This document shows positions 9,167 through 17,579 of a stretch of DNA of 64,000 nt, one piece after another (the stretch's first letter is position 1; each line of letters opens with the position of its first letter). Below the pieces are notes generated by a model. That model made no database searches. It was not told the origin of the DNA and saw only the letters and a program-made list of their open reading frames with translations. The stretch spans positions 1 to 64,000 of the forward strand of contig NZ_FOXD01000016.1 in assembly GCF_900115625.1 (NCBI RefSeq). Reading direction: 5' to 3'. Position numbers and translations under genes: made by a program. Source of the stretch: Salibacterium halotolerans. GTDB lineage: Bacteria > Bacillota > Bacilli > Bacillales > Marinococcaceae.

Positions 9167-10195
9167 TCAGACGCTTACCATCGATTCTTTTTTCAGAAAC
9201 CGGCCGACATAGCGTGCCAGATCCACAACACGGCAGGAGTAGGCCCATTCATTGTCGTACCAGGCTATGATTTTGACCTGCCTGTCATTTTGCACCATGG
9301 TGGACATGCCGTCGATGACAGCCGATCGCGGATCTCCGTTGTAATCGACGGAGACGAGCGGATCGCGGCTGAATCCAATAATGCCTTCCAGCTCTGAAGA
9401 CGCAGCTTCTTCCAGCCGTTCGTTCACTTCTTTTTCTGTTACCCCCTGTTTCAAATCCACCACCATGTCCACGAGGGAAACGTTCGGAGTCGGCACCCGG
9501 AGAGCCATGCCATTCAGTTTTCCCCGCAGCTGCGGAAGGAGGTTTCCAATGGCGGAAGCGGCACCGGTGGATGTCGGGATAATCGACTGACCGCAGGACC
9601 TTGCCCGGCGGAGGTCTTTATGCGGATTGTCGATATTCATCTGGTCATTCGTGTAGGAATGCACCGTTGTCATCAAACCGCTCTCTATCCCAAATGATTG
9701 TTCCAGTACTTTTACAACAGGAGCCATGCAGTTCGTGGTGCAGGATGCATTAGATACCACGTGGTGGCGTGCCGGATTATAATCCGATTCGTTGACGCCC
9801 ATCACGATCATAGCATCTTCCTGTTTCCCGGGGGCTGTGATGATCACCTTATCTGCCCCTGCCTGCAGATGACGGGCAGCTGCTTCGCGTTCTCTGAACT
9901 TACCGGTCGCTTCCACGACAAGATCTATGTTCATCTCCTGCCACGGAAGGTGCTCCGGCCTGCGTTCATTGACGATCTGAATACGCTTTCCATTCACGAC
10001 AAGCGCGTTCTCTTCCGCTTTCACCCCGGCTTCAAACAACCCGTGCGTAGAATCATATTTCAGCAGGTGGGCCAGCGTCTCCACCGGGTATCCCGCATTC
10101 ACCGCAGCTATATCCAGTTCATCTTCCATGACCGCTTTGCGAAGCACCATCCGCCCGATACGTCCAAATCCATTCACAGCTACCCGAGCTTTCAT
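9167..10195 (-). CDS. gapB: Glyceraldehyde-3-phosphate dehydrogenase, gluconeogenic type
   Basis: 342 residues. It has the Rossmann motif NGFGRIGR at residues 8-15 and the catalytic cysteine in SNASCTTNC (C152). The segment after beta-2 reads AVNAGYP; the aspartate that makes glycolytic GapA NAD-specific is absent, which fits the NADP-preferring GapB class that works in gluconeogenesis. GGAGG lies ten bases before the ATG. It is next to coaE as in B. subtilis, and three CcpN-like boxes lie just upstream, consistent with repression on glycolytic carbon. Confidence 0.93.
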   Translation of the reverse strand: MKARVAVNGFGRIGRMVLRKAVMEDELDIAAVNAGYPVETLAHLLKYDSTHGLFEAGVKAEENALVVNGKRIQIVNERRPEHLPWQEMNIDLVVEATGKFREREAAARHLQAGADKVIITAPGKQEDAMIVMGVNESDYNPARHHVVSNASCTTNCMAPVVKVLEQSFGIESGLMTTVHSYTNDQMNIDNPHKDLRRARSCGQSIIPTSTGAASAIGNLLPQLRGKLNGMALRVPTPNVSLVDMVVDLKQGVTEKEVNERLEEAASSELEGIIGFSRDPLVSVDYNGDPRSAVIDGMSTMVQNDRQVKIIAWYDNEWAYSCRVVDLARYVGRFLKKESMVSV

Positions 10196-10218
10196 TCAAA
10201 CATTTCCTCCTTCTTATT

Positions 10219-10285
10219 TGTGATATACTAATTATTCTTTAATATAAAATTAGTATATCACATTATGCGTAAAATGTGATATACA
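10219..10285 (-). promoter_or_regulatory. Three CcpN-like operators upstream of gapB
   Basis: Three perfect matches to the published CcpN consensus TRTGHYATAYW: TGTGATATACT at 10219-10229 (plus), its complement AGTATATCACA at 10252-10262, and TGTGATATACA at 10275-10285 (plus). The first two form a perfect 14-bp inverted repeat (GTGATATACTAATT). They lie 24-90 bases upstream of gapB, covering the probable promoter. CcpN represses gapB and pckA in B. subtilis; ccpN itself is not in this window. Confidence 0.75.
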
Positions 10286-10353
10286 TATTTAAAAAATCAT
10301 ACCTCGCTTCATGAACGGTGGAGCAAAAGCGGACGTACGGAATCTATCCATCT

Positions 10354-10382
10354 AAAAAACCCCTCTTCACAACGAAGAGGGG
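10354..10382 (-). terminator. Terminator overlapping the end of coaE
   Basis: Perfect CCCCTCTTC/GAAGAGGGG stem with a 5-base loop followed by TTTTTTA on the minus strand. The first arm lies inside the last codons of coaE (stop TGA at 10367-10369). It ends the polA-mutM-ytaF-coaE run. Confidence 0.88.
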
Positions 10383-10972
10383 TGGATGTTCCATTCTTTT
10401 AATATGTGTTCCAGCTGCGCAAGGGATGCTTCCTGTGTGCCGTTGTTATCAATTACAACGTCCGCATGAGCTCTTTTGTCGGACATGGACAGCTGGGAGG
10501 CCATGCGTCTTTTGGCATCTTCTTCGCCGGCCTGGTCGCGTTCCATTAATCGTTGTTTCTGCTCCGCTTCATTCACATAAACAAGCATCACTTTATCTAC
10601 CATAAAATGCAGGTTGTTTTCAATAAGAAGCGGGAGATCAAGCACGATGACTTCCTTCCCTTTTTTCTGCAGATCGGCTTTCTTTTGCAGAATACGCTGA
10701 CGGATGGCAGGGTGCATAATCTGATTCAGCATCCGGCGCTGGTTATCGTCTGCAAAAATGCGATCAGCCAGTTTTTTTCGGTTCAACGTTCCATCTACTT
10801 CAAGAATCTCGATGCCGAACTGCTCCAGTATCTGTTCGTAAGCCTTCTCCCCAGGTTCTACGACTTCACGCGCTGTCTGATCTGCATCAATAACAGGGAA
10901 GCCATGTTGATGGAGGGCATCGGAAATGAAACTTTTTCCGCTTGCGATGCCCCCGGTCAACCCGATAATCAT
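10367..10972 (-). CDS. coaE: Dephospho-CoA kinase
   Basis: 201 residues. It phosphorylates the 3'-hydroxyl of dephospho-CoA, the last step of coenzyme A synthesis. P-loop GGIASGKS at residues 7-14; the DADQTAREVV and LDLPLLIEN motifs of the family follow. ATAAGGAGG precedes the ATG. It lies 24 bases after ytaF in the polA operon. The final six codons form one arm of the transcription terminator. Confidence 0.96.
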   Translation of the reverse strand: MIIGLTGGIASGKSFISDALHQHGFPVIDADQTAREVVEPGEKAYEQILEQFGIEILEVDGTLNRKKLADRIFADDNQRRMLNQIMHPAIRQRILQKKADLQKKGKEVIVLDLPLLIENNLHFMVDKVMLVYVNEAEQKQRLMERDQAGEEDAKRRMASQLSMSDKRAHADVVIDNNGTQEASLAQLEHILKEWNIHPSSL

Positions 10973-10996
10973 GTTCTTCCTCCTTATCCTGTCTGT

Positions 10997-11623
10997 TCAC
11001 TGTAAATTCCACAATCCCATTCCTATCAGCAGAATACCGGGCAGAAAGGAAAACTGCTTCGTTAATCCCGTCCCGGCAAGGATCCGGCCGCCTTTTCTGC
11101 CAAGTGATAAAAACACCGCACACATAAAACCGACGGCACCTGCGAGATAGAATGGTGAAAACCCCAGCAGAGCTGCTCCCATACCCGCACCAAGAGCGTC
11201 GAGCGATAATGCAGCTCCAAGAAATACGGCTTCTTTCACACTGATTGTACCAGAGTGGTCCCAATCTGCTTCATCCGGTTTCCTCAAGACCGTTAAAAAC
11301 TGCTTCCATGCTCCCTTTTCCCGCTCGATTCGATAGCTTTGGGAGGACGTATCCTGCTCCCGGAACACTTGAATCACGGCCCATAAACCAATCAAAATTA
11401 AAATCAGTCCGCCCGCGGCTTCTGTTACCCAATCAGGAAGGTACTGCTTCAAAAAACCAGCTGCGGCTCCACCGCCAAGTACAGACAAGGCGGAACAGAC
11501 GCTGATGCATACGTAGGAATAGAAAGGCAGTTTCAATCTGCGCAGTCCGTAGGAAAGACCGGCACCAAAACTGTCCACACTTACCGCAAAAGCCAATACA
11601 CATAACGAGAATAGTGACGCCAT
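10997..11623 (-). CDS. ytaF: Sporulation membrane protein YtaF (MntP-like fold)
   Basis: 208 residues, with about six hydrophobic segments arranged as two halves, each with an acidic membrane motif: AFAVSVDSFGAGLSYG near the N-terminus and SLDALGAGMGAALLG in the second half. This is the MntP/YtaF pattern of small divalent-metal exporters. YtaF is linked to sporulation in B. subtilis, but its substrate is not established. AAGGGG precedes the ATG. Its position between mutM and coaE is conserved. Confidence 0.88.
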   Translation of the reverse strand: MASLFSLCVLAFAVSVDSFGAGLSYGLRRLKLPFYSYVCISVCSALSVLGGGAAAGFLKQYLPDWVTEAAGGLILILIGLWAVIQVFREQDTSSQSYRIEREKGAWKQFLTVLRKPDEADWDHSGTISVKEAVFLGAALSLDALGAGMGAALLGFSPFYLAGAVGFMCAVFLSLGRKGGRILAGTGLTKQFSFLPGILLIGMGLWNLQ

Positions 11624-11695
11624 CGGAAGAGCCCCTTCCTGCTGTAATCTACGTTACTATATGGCAGGTCGGGCGCAGGCGTTCATACGCGCCTG

Positions 11696-12523
11696 TCAGC
11701 GTCTTTGACAGCCCGGGCAGTAATGGGTGCCGCGTCCGGCTGTTATGTTTTTTTCCACAGGGCTTCCGCAGTGCCGGCAAGATTCTCCTTTCCTACCGTA
11801 TACGTTCAGCTCCAGTTGAAAATATCCGGTCTCCCCGTTGCCGTTCACATAGGAGCGAACGGAGCTTCCTCCTTTTTCCACAGCCCGCTCTATCGTTTCG
11901 GTAATTCGGCGGCGGAGCCGGTTGATGCGGTGCTGCGATATAACGGCAGCTCGTGCATCCGGCCGGATTCCTGCAAGAAAAAGGGCCTCATCCACATAAA
12001 TGTTGCCAAGCCCGGCAATCTCCCGCTGGTCCAGCAGAACGGTCTTGATATCCCTGCTCGTTTTTCTGCAGCGGCGGTACAGGTACGCGCCCGTAAACTG
12101 CTTGTCTTCATAAGGCTCCGGACCAAGCTGCCGAAGCGGGAGTTCCTGCTCTTCCCGCCCCTTATCAAACAGATGCATCGTGCCGAACTTCCGGACGTCT
12201 TTGTAACGAAGCTCCGTCCCATCGGTAAAATAAAACCGGATATGGGTGTGTTTATCCGGAGCCTCCACTCCCGCCATTTCATACTTTCCTTCCATCCGCA
12301 GGTGGGACACAACAACGTAATCATCCAGATGAAACAATAGAAATTTCCCTCTGCGTCCGATATGCTGTATGGTCTGTCCACTGACAAGCCGGCGGAAAGC
12401 TTCGGCATCATCCGGTCTTTTTATCATTTTGGGCCAGTTCACTTCCACGTCCTGTATCGTTTTCCCTCCGGTCAGTTCCTGGAGGGTGCGTTTAACGGTT
12501 TCTACTTCCGGCAGTTCCGGCAT
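11696..12523 (-). CDS. mutM: Formamidopyrimidine-DNA glycosylase (Fpg)
   Basis: 275 residues. It removes 8-oxoguanine and formamidopyrimidines and nicks the abasic site. The N-terminus MPELPEVET supplies the catalytic P2 and E3. Further features are the conserved lysine region near 57-60, the helix-two-turn-helix with GLGNIYVDEALF, and a C-terminal zinc finger of four cysteines (CRHC and CPGC). Nineteen bases after polA, so DNA polymerase I and the glycosylase are expressed together. Confidence 0.97.
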   Translation of the reverse strand: MPELPEVETVKRTLQELTGGKTIQDVEVNWPKMIKRPDDAEAFRRLVSGQTIQHIGRRGKFLLFHLDDYVVVSHLRMEGKYEMAGVEAPDKHTHIRFYFTDGTELRYKDVRKFGTMHLFDKGREEQELPLRQLGPEPYEDKQFTGAYLYRRCRKTSRDIKTVLLDQREIAGLGNIYVDEALFLAGIRPDARAAVISQHRINRLRRRITETIERAVEKGGSSVRSYVNGNGETGYFQLELNVYGRKGESCRHCGSPVEKNITAGRGTHYCPGCQRR

Positions 12524-12541
12524 CTTTCTTTTCTCTCCTCA

Positions 12542-15163
12542 CTACTTTGCATCGTACCACGTTCCGCCGGTGGAAACATCCGCTTTGAGGGGAGCATCGA
12601 GGGTCATCGTCTGCTCCATCATTTCCGGAACGAGGGATGTCATCGTCTCCATCTCCTCCGGCGGCACTTCAAATATCAGTTCGTCATGCACCTGAAGAAG
12701 CAGGCGGCTTTTCAGGTTCTTTTTCTCAAGCTCCCGGCTCACGTCCACCATGGCTTTCTTGATAATATCAGCTGCGGTTCCCTGTATCGGCGTATTCATC
12801 GCCGTCCGTTCCGCAAACGAGCGCATATTGAAATTACGGCTTGTAATCTCCGGCAGGTAACGTCTCCGGTGCAGAAGCGTGGTGACATATCCCTGTTCGC
12901 GGGCCTCTTCTTTAATGTCGTCCATATATTCTTTTACTTTCGGATAACTCGCGAGATAACGTTCTATAAACTCCCCGGCTTCCTTTCTTGAAATTCCGAG
13001 ACTCTGGGACAGACCATAATCGGAAATGCCGTAGACAATACCGAAGTTTACAGCCTTCGCGCTCCTTCTCATATTGGATGTGATATCATCAGCCGGGGTG
13101 TCGAAAACATCCACCGCCGTCTTCGTATGAATATCCATATCCTTCTGGAATGCCTCAAGCAGTCCCTGGTCGCCTGCAATATGCGCAAGCACCCGGAGTT
13201 CAATCTGGGAATAATCCGCCGCCAGCATATGCCAGCCTTCCTCCGACGGGATAAAGGCTTTGCGGATTTTCCTTCCTTCTTCCAGCCGCACCGGTATATT
13301 CTGCAGATTCGGTTCCGTCGAGCTTAAACGGCCGGTCTGGGTAATGGCCTGGTTAAAAATCGTATGAATTTTATGGGTGTCCTCGTGAATCACTTTCAAC
13401 AGCCCTTCAATATAGGTCGATTTCAGCTTGGATACCTGCCTGTAATGAAGCAGCTTTGGAATAATGTCATGCTGGCCCTCCAGTTTTTCAAGCACATCGG
13501 CGGAGGTGGAGTACCCGGTTTTCGTTTTCTTAATGACCGGCAGTTCCAGTTTTTCGAAAAGAATCGGTCCGAGCTGTTTGGGGGAATTGATATTAAACGT
13601 CGTACCCGCCAGCTCGTGAATATCCTTTTCGAGTTCTTCCAGTGTGGCATCCAGTTCTTCCCCCATCGTTTCCAGCCGGGACTTGTCCACCTGGACACCG
13701 TTTGTTTCCATTTCGGCGAGGACGAGCGAAAGCGGCATTTCAAGATCCGTGAACAATGTGTATTGTTCATTGGCTTTCAGTTCGTCTTCGAGCGTATCTT
13801 TTGTCGTAAACAGAGCTTCCGCTTTCCGAACGAGATGATCGGCCAGAGCAGACTCGGCAGGTTTTTGGCGTTTAGCCCCTTTTCCGTATACAGCTTCATC
13901 ACTGTTTACAATCCGCTTATGTTTTCTGGCTGCAATGTCGGCGGGACTGTGGGCCGAAACGGAAGGGTCAATTAAATAAGAGGCAATCAACATATCAAAG
14001 GTAACTCCGGTGAGTACAACATTCCTCCAGCCGAGCGCAACGACACCCCGTTTTGTGTCCACCATATATTTTTCCTGTGAACTGTCTGCCGCCCACGTCC
14101 GGAACACGTCAGATTCGAGAGCCGTGCCGGCCGGTATGTAATACCGGCCGTTTTTATTTACAACGGCAATGCCCCAGATATCTGCGTGGTGATAATTATC
14201 ATCCGGTACTTCAATGATCAATGCCGAAGGGGAGATGAGCATATCTTCTGTGACTTCTTCGACCATGTCGTACGACAGCTCATCCATTTCTTCTTCCTCT
14301 TCCTCGTAGCCGAACCGGGACAGGAGCGTGTTAAATTCCATCTCTTTAAAAAAATCTGTTACTGTTTTTTCATTATAGGGCACCCGTTTCAGAGATTCCA
14401 GTGTCATATCAAGCGGAGTATCACGGTATATGACGGCAAGCTGTCTGCTCATCTTTGCCTGTTCTCGGTTTTCCTGTAGACGTTCTTTCATTTTCTGCCC
14501 GGAAATCTGATCAATGGATGCCAGAACCTGTTCGACACTTCCATATTCAGCAAGGAGTTTCAAAGCTGTTTTCTCCCCAATACCGGGCACACCGGGGATA
14601 TTATCCGAGCTGTCTCCCATAAGCCCTTTCATATCGACAATCCGCTCGGGCGCAAAGCCATACTTTTCTGAGATGGCTCCGGTATCATACGTTTCTACAT
14701 TGGTAATGCCTTTTTTCGTCAACGCCACCGTTGTCTGGTCTGACACAAGCTGAAGCAGGTCCTTGTCTCCTGAAAATATTTTAACGTTCCATCCTTTTTC
14801 CTCCGCCTGTCTGGACAACGTTCCGATAATGTCGTCTGCTTCAAAATTCTCCTTTTCCGTATAGGAGATCTGAAAAGCATCCAGCATCTCTCGTATCACC
14901 GGAAGCTGTTCCGACAGCTCGGTCGGTGTTTTCTGACGTCCGGACTTGTATTCTCCATATGTTTCATGACGGAATGTCGTTTTTCCGGCATCAAAAGCTA
15001 CCATAAGGTGAGTCGGTTCTTCCTCCTCCAAAATTTTGAGAAGCATCGTCGTAAATCCATACACCGCATTCGTGTAGACGCCTTTATCATTATTCAAAAG
15101 CGGCAGCGCAAAAAAAGCGCGGTACGCAATACTGTTTCCATCGATCAGCACTAATTTATCCAA
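12542..15163 (-). CDS. polA: DNA polymerase I
   Basis: 873 residues. An N-terminal 5' nuclease (LVLIDGNSIAYRAFF, YKSGRQKTP, helix-hairpin-helix GVPGIGEKTA) is followed by a degenerate 3'-5' exonuclease region (about 300-470) lacking clear DEDD carboxylates, as in other Bacillus Pol I. The family A polymerase follows, with motif A DYSQIELR, the O-helix RRSAKAVNFGIVYG and motif C QVHDEL. The start codon is TTG, with GGAGGTGG upstream. First gene of polA-mutM-ytaF-coaE. Confidence 0.97.
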   Translation of the reverse strand: MDKLVLIDGNSIAYRAFFALPLLNNDKGVYTNAVYGFTTMLLKILEEEEPTHLMVAFDAGKTTFRHETYGEYKSGRQKTPTELSEQLPVIREMLDAFQISYTEKENFEADDIIGTLSRQAEEKGWNVKIFSGDKDLLQLVSDQTTVALTKKGITNVETYDTGAISEKYGFAPERIVDMKGLMGDSSDNIPGVPGIGEKTALKLLAEYGSVEQVLASIDQISGQKMKERLQENREQAKMSRQLAVIYRDTPLDMTLESLKRVPYNEKTVTDFFKEMEFNTLLSRFGYEEEEEEMDELSYDMVEEVTEDMLISPSALIIEVPDDNYHHADIWGIAVVNKNGRYYIPAGTALESDVFRTWAADSSQEKYMVDTKRGVVALGWRNVVLTGVTFDMLIASYLIDPSVSAHSPADIAARKHKRIVNSDEAVYGKGAKRQKPAESALADHLVRKAEALFTTKDTLEDELKANEQYTLFTDLEMPLSLVLAEMETNGVQVDKSRLETMGEELDATLEELEKDIHELAGTTFNINSPKQLGPILFEKLELPVIKKTKTGYSTSADVLEKLEGQHDIIPKLLHYRQVSKLKSTYIEGLLKVIHEDTHKIHTIFNQAITQTGRLSSTEPNLQNIPVRLEEGRKIRKAFIPSEEGWHMLAADYSQIELRVLAHIAGDQGLLEAFQKDMDIHTKTAVDVFDTPADDITSNMRRSAKAVNFGIVYGISDYGLSQSLGISRKEAGEFIERYLASYPKVKEYMDDIKEEAREQGYVTTLLHRRRYLPEITSRNFNMRSFAERTAMNTPIQGTAADIIKKAMVDVSRELEKKNLKSRLLLQVHDELIFEVPPEEMETMTSLVPEMMEQTMTLDAPLKADVSTGGTWYDAK

Positions 15164-15233
15164 GTACTTCCACCTCCACTTTTCCCTCCGAACTTTTATC
15201 CGTTCTCATTTTACCACAGCTTTGATCGAAATA

Positions 15234-15263
15234 GAAAAAGCAGCCTCCCGTCAAAGGCTGCCT
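15234..15263 (-). terminator. Terminator after hflC
   Basis: GCAGCCT/AGGCTGC stem followed by TTTTTC on the minus strand, between the hflC stop and polA. polA therefore needs its own promoter; TAAAAT preceded by TGTGG in the same gap is a possible -10, but no good -35 is visible. Confidence 0.8.
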
Positions 15264-15269
15264 CCTCCA

Positions 15270-16214
15270 TTATTCTACATACCCCATCAAAATACGGGCA
15301 TACGGTGAATCGGAAGGAAGGACAATTACCGTTTCCTCATCTACCGTTGTTTCATATGTTTCCAGTGTCTTGTACAGTTCATAGAACTCCGGGTCACGGC
15401 TGAATGCTTCACTATAGACAGCAGCCGCTTCCGCTTCGCCTTCACCGATAATTTCCTGGGCATCGGCTTCGGCGCTTGATATCAGCTCCTGGACTTCCCG
15501 GTCGGTATTCGCCCTTATCCGGTTAGCTTCGGCATCTCCTTCCGATAAATATTCCTGGGCCGTGGATTCGCGTTCCGAAATCATCCGCTGGTATACCGCT
15601 TCTTCGTTATCTTCAGGGAGGTCTGTCCGCTTCATCCGGACATCGGTGACCGATATTCCGTAATTATCTGCAGCCAGCAGCTCATTTACACGTTCACCGA
15701 CCATTTCGTTCACATCTCCGCGCGTCGATTGATCCTCTTCGTTGATGATTTGTTCGAAATTCATCTGCCCGAGCTGTGAACGGATAACCGAATTGATGAA
15801 ATTCGCCATAATGGATTCAGCGTTTTCCACGGTGCGCGCGTTCGCTATCATTGCCTGCGGGTCATCTACACTCCACACGACATAGTTATCGACAAGAACC
15901 CTTTTTTTATCAAGAGTGTTGATTTCCGCTGAATTTATATCATAATTCATCTGGTATTTCGGGATGGATGAAACCTGCTGGATAAATGGAATTTTCGCAT
16001 TCAATCCCGGTTCCTCCGCGATCCGTACTACTTCACCAAACTGGGATATGACTTTGTATTCATCCTGTTTTACGATGAACACATTCATGATACCGATAAT
16101 CACCAGCAACAGGAGTACCGCCATGACAATACCTGAACGTATCCATCTTCTCGTTGAGTCCGGGGAGAAGCGTCTCTCCTTCATTTCAAATACATTGTTG
16201 TTGTCATCCGTCAT
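15270..16214 (-). CDS. hflC: Membrane protease modulator HflC
   Basis: About 314 residues. SPFH/band-7 protein with one N-terminal membrane segment (about 27-47) and a C-terminal coiled coil rich in A, E and R (EADAQEIIGEGEAEAAAVYS). With HflK it forms a ring that regulates FtsH proteolysis. I chose the ATG at 16214 (MTDDNNN), with AAGGGGGAAG upstream and 11 bases of overlap with the end of hflK; a longer reading to 16283 would run far into hflK. It is translationally coupled to hflK. Confidence 0.92.
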   Translation of the reverse strand: MTDDNNNVFEMKERRFSPDSTRRWIRSGIVMAVLLLLVIIGIMNVFIVKQDEYKVISQFGEVVRIAEEPGLNAKIPFIQQVSSIPKYQMNYDINSAEINTLDKKRVLVDNYVVWSVDDPQAMIANARTVENAESIMANFINSVIRSQLGQMNFEQIINEEDQSTRGDVNEMVGERVNELLAADNYGISVTDVRMKRTDLPEDNEEAVYQRMISERESTAQEYLSEGDAEANRIRANTDREVQELISSAEADAQEIIGEGEAEAAAVYSEAFSRDPEFYELYKTLETYETTVDEETVIVLPSDSPYARILMGYVE

Positions 16215-17211
16215 TGGAGCTGCTTCCCCCTTCCGGAACATTTTCGGGTTCAATATCTTCCGGTGACACAGAAGGCTGTCCATTTTCCTGGTTTAATGGG
16301 CGGATCGGGAGATAGTTCACCGTCTCCTGCTTACTGTCAATAATATAAAGTTCCGAGTTTGGGAGTACATCTTCAAGCGTCTCCAATACCAGACGCTTTC
16401 TCGTCACATCCGGCTCATTGATATATTCTTCATACAGAGCATTAAACCTTGATGTTTCCCCGCGGGCTTCCTCGATGCGTTCCGCACTTTCGCCCTCCGC
16501 TCTTGAAATAATGGCGTCTTCTTCCCCTTCTGCTTCATTCATTTCCTGATTACGGTACCGGTTCGCTTTATTGATTTTCGTCTGCCGTTTCTCCCTCGCA
16601 TCTGTTACAGCGGTAAATGCCTGTCTGACTTCTTCGGTCGGCAGTTCAACATTCTGAAGCTTGACATCAAGCACTGTAATGCCGATATTATACCCGCCCA
16701 CAAGCTCTGTGAGCGATTCCAGTACAGTGCCTTCAATCTCCGCACGCTGATCCGTCAGCACATCATCCACTTCGGAATTACCGATCACACCACGAAGGGA
16801 AGCAGATGAAGCCTGATACAAAATATCTTTCGGCTGCCTGGCGTTGTATAAGTACTGCTCCGGATTGGTAATCCGCCACTGAACGACGAGATCGACGAAT
16901 AATATGTTCTCATCGCCGGTAATCATTTTAGCTTCATCGTTATATTCCGACACTTCCCCATCTTCTGTCGTCGTGTAACCGACACTGGTCGTATTCGTAG
17001 AGCCTGGAAGAATTTCTGCCTTCTGCACCGGCCACGGCAGTTTAAATTTCAGTCCCGGCTCTGTTATCGTTTCATCGACTTCCCCGAATGTAACCAGCGC
17101 AGCCTGCTCTGACTCATCAACGGTATACCATCCTGTGATTAAAAATAAAACCAGGGCCGCCAGACCGATCAGGGAAATGAAACCAATAATAATCTGTTTG
17201 ATCGTAAACAA
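16204..17211 (-). CDS. hflK: Membrane protease modulator HflK
   Basis: 335 residues. N-terminal membrane segment (about 7-27), SPFH domain (VDESEQAALVTFGEV onward), a charged coiled coil and an acidic, low-complexity tail (PEGGSSSNDG). Partner of HflC. TTG start with AAGGGGGAC upstream. The hflKC pair sits between phoPR and polA, which are adjacent in B. subtilis, so it is an addition to that backbone or was lost there. Confidence 0.91.
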   Translation of the reverse strand: MFTIKQIIIGFISLIGLAALVLFLITGWYTVDESEQAALVTFGEVDETITEPGLKFKLPWPVQKAEILPGSTNTTSVGYTTTEDGEVSEYNDEAKMITGDENILFVDLVVQWRITNPEQYLYNARQPKDILYQASSASLRGVIGNSEVDDVLTDQRAEIEGTVLESLTELVGGYNIGITVLDVKLQNVELPTEEVRQAFTAVTDAREKRQTKINKANRYRNQEMNEAEGEEDAIISRAEGESAERIEEARGETSRFNALYEEYINEPDVTRKRLVLETLEDVLPNSELYIIDSKQETVNYLPIRPLNQENGQPSVSPEDIEPENVPEGGSSSNDG

Positions 17212-17579
17212 AGCTTGTCCCCCTTTTTTCTATCCCCCGTATTAAACGTTCTACTTCGATTATGTAAGCGAATAAAACATCGACTCTATTATTATATAAT
17301 ATTTACCTTTGTATTCCATCCCGTTTTTTCACATTTGTCACAAAAAAACGACGTTTAAAAAAGAGTTGGTTCAAAACGCCGTACAGCGGTTGAGCGTATG
17401 AAAAAGGACGAAAGCCAAGGGGAGACTTTCGTCCTCAAAAGGGGATGTTGATTTCTACTATCCTCTCAGCATTGAAGGGATGGTCAAAAACTGAGGAATA
17501 AAAATAGAAGAAATCATTCAACTTTATGGTAGCGAACAGACGTAAACACATCATTTAGCATGTATTAAGTTTTTGTAAA
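17212..17579. other. Intergenic region between phoR and hflK
   Basis: 368 bases without a gene. The hflK-proximal part is AT-rich, with a minus-strand TATAAT near 17293-17300 that may serve hflKC, though its -35 is poor. The middle holds a terminator at 17400-17438. I see nothing else of note apart from an isolated GACGTTTAA that resembles the start of the 53-bp repeats at 46.5 kb. Confidence 0.5.
17400..17438 (-). terminator. Terminator of the phoPR operon
   Basis: Perfect 10-bp stem AGGACGAAAG/CTTTCGTCCT with an 11-base loop, followed on the minus strand by TTTTTCA, about 140 bases after the phoR stop. Confidence 0.8.
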
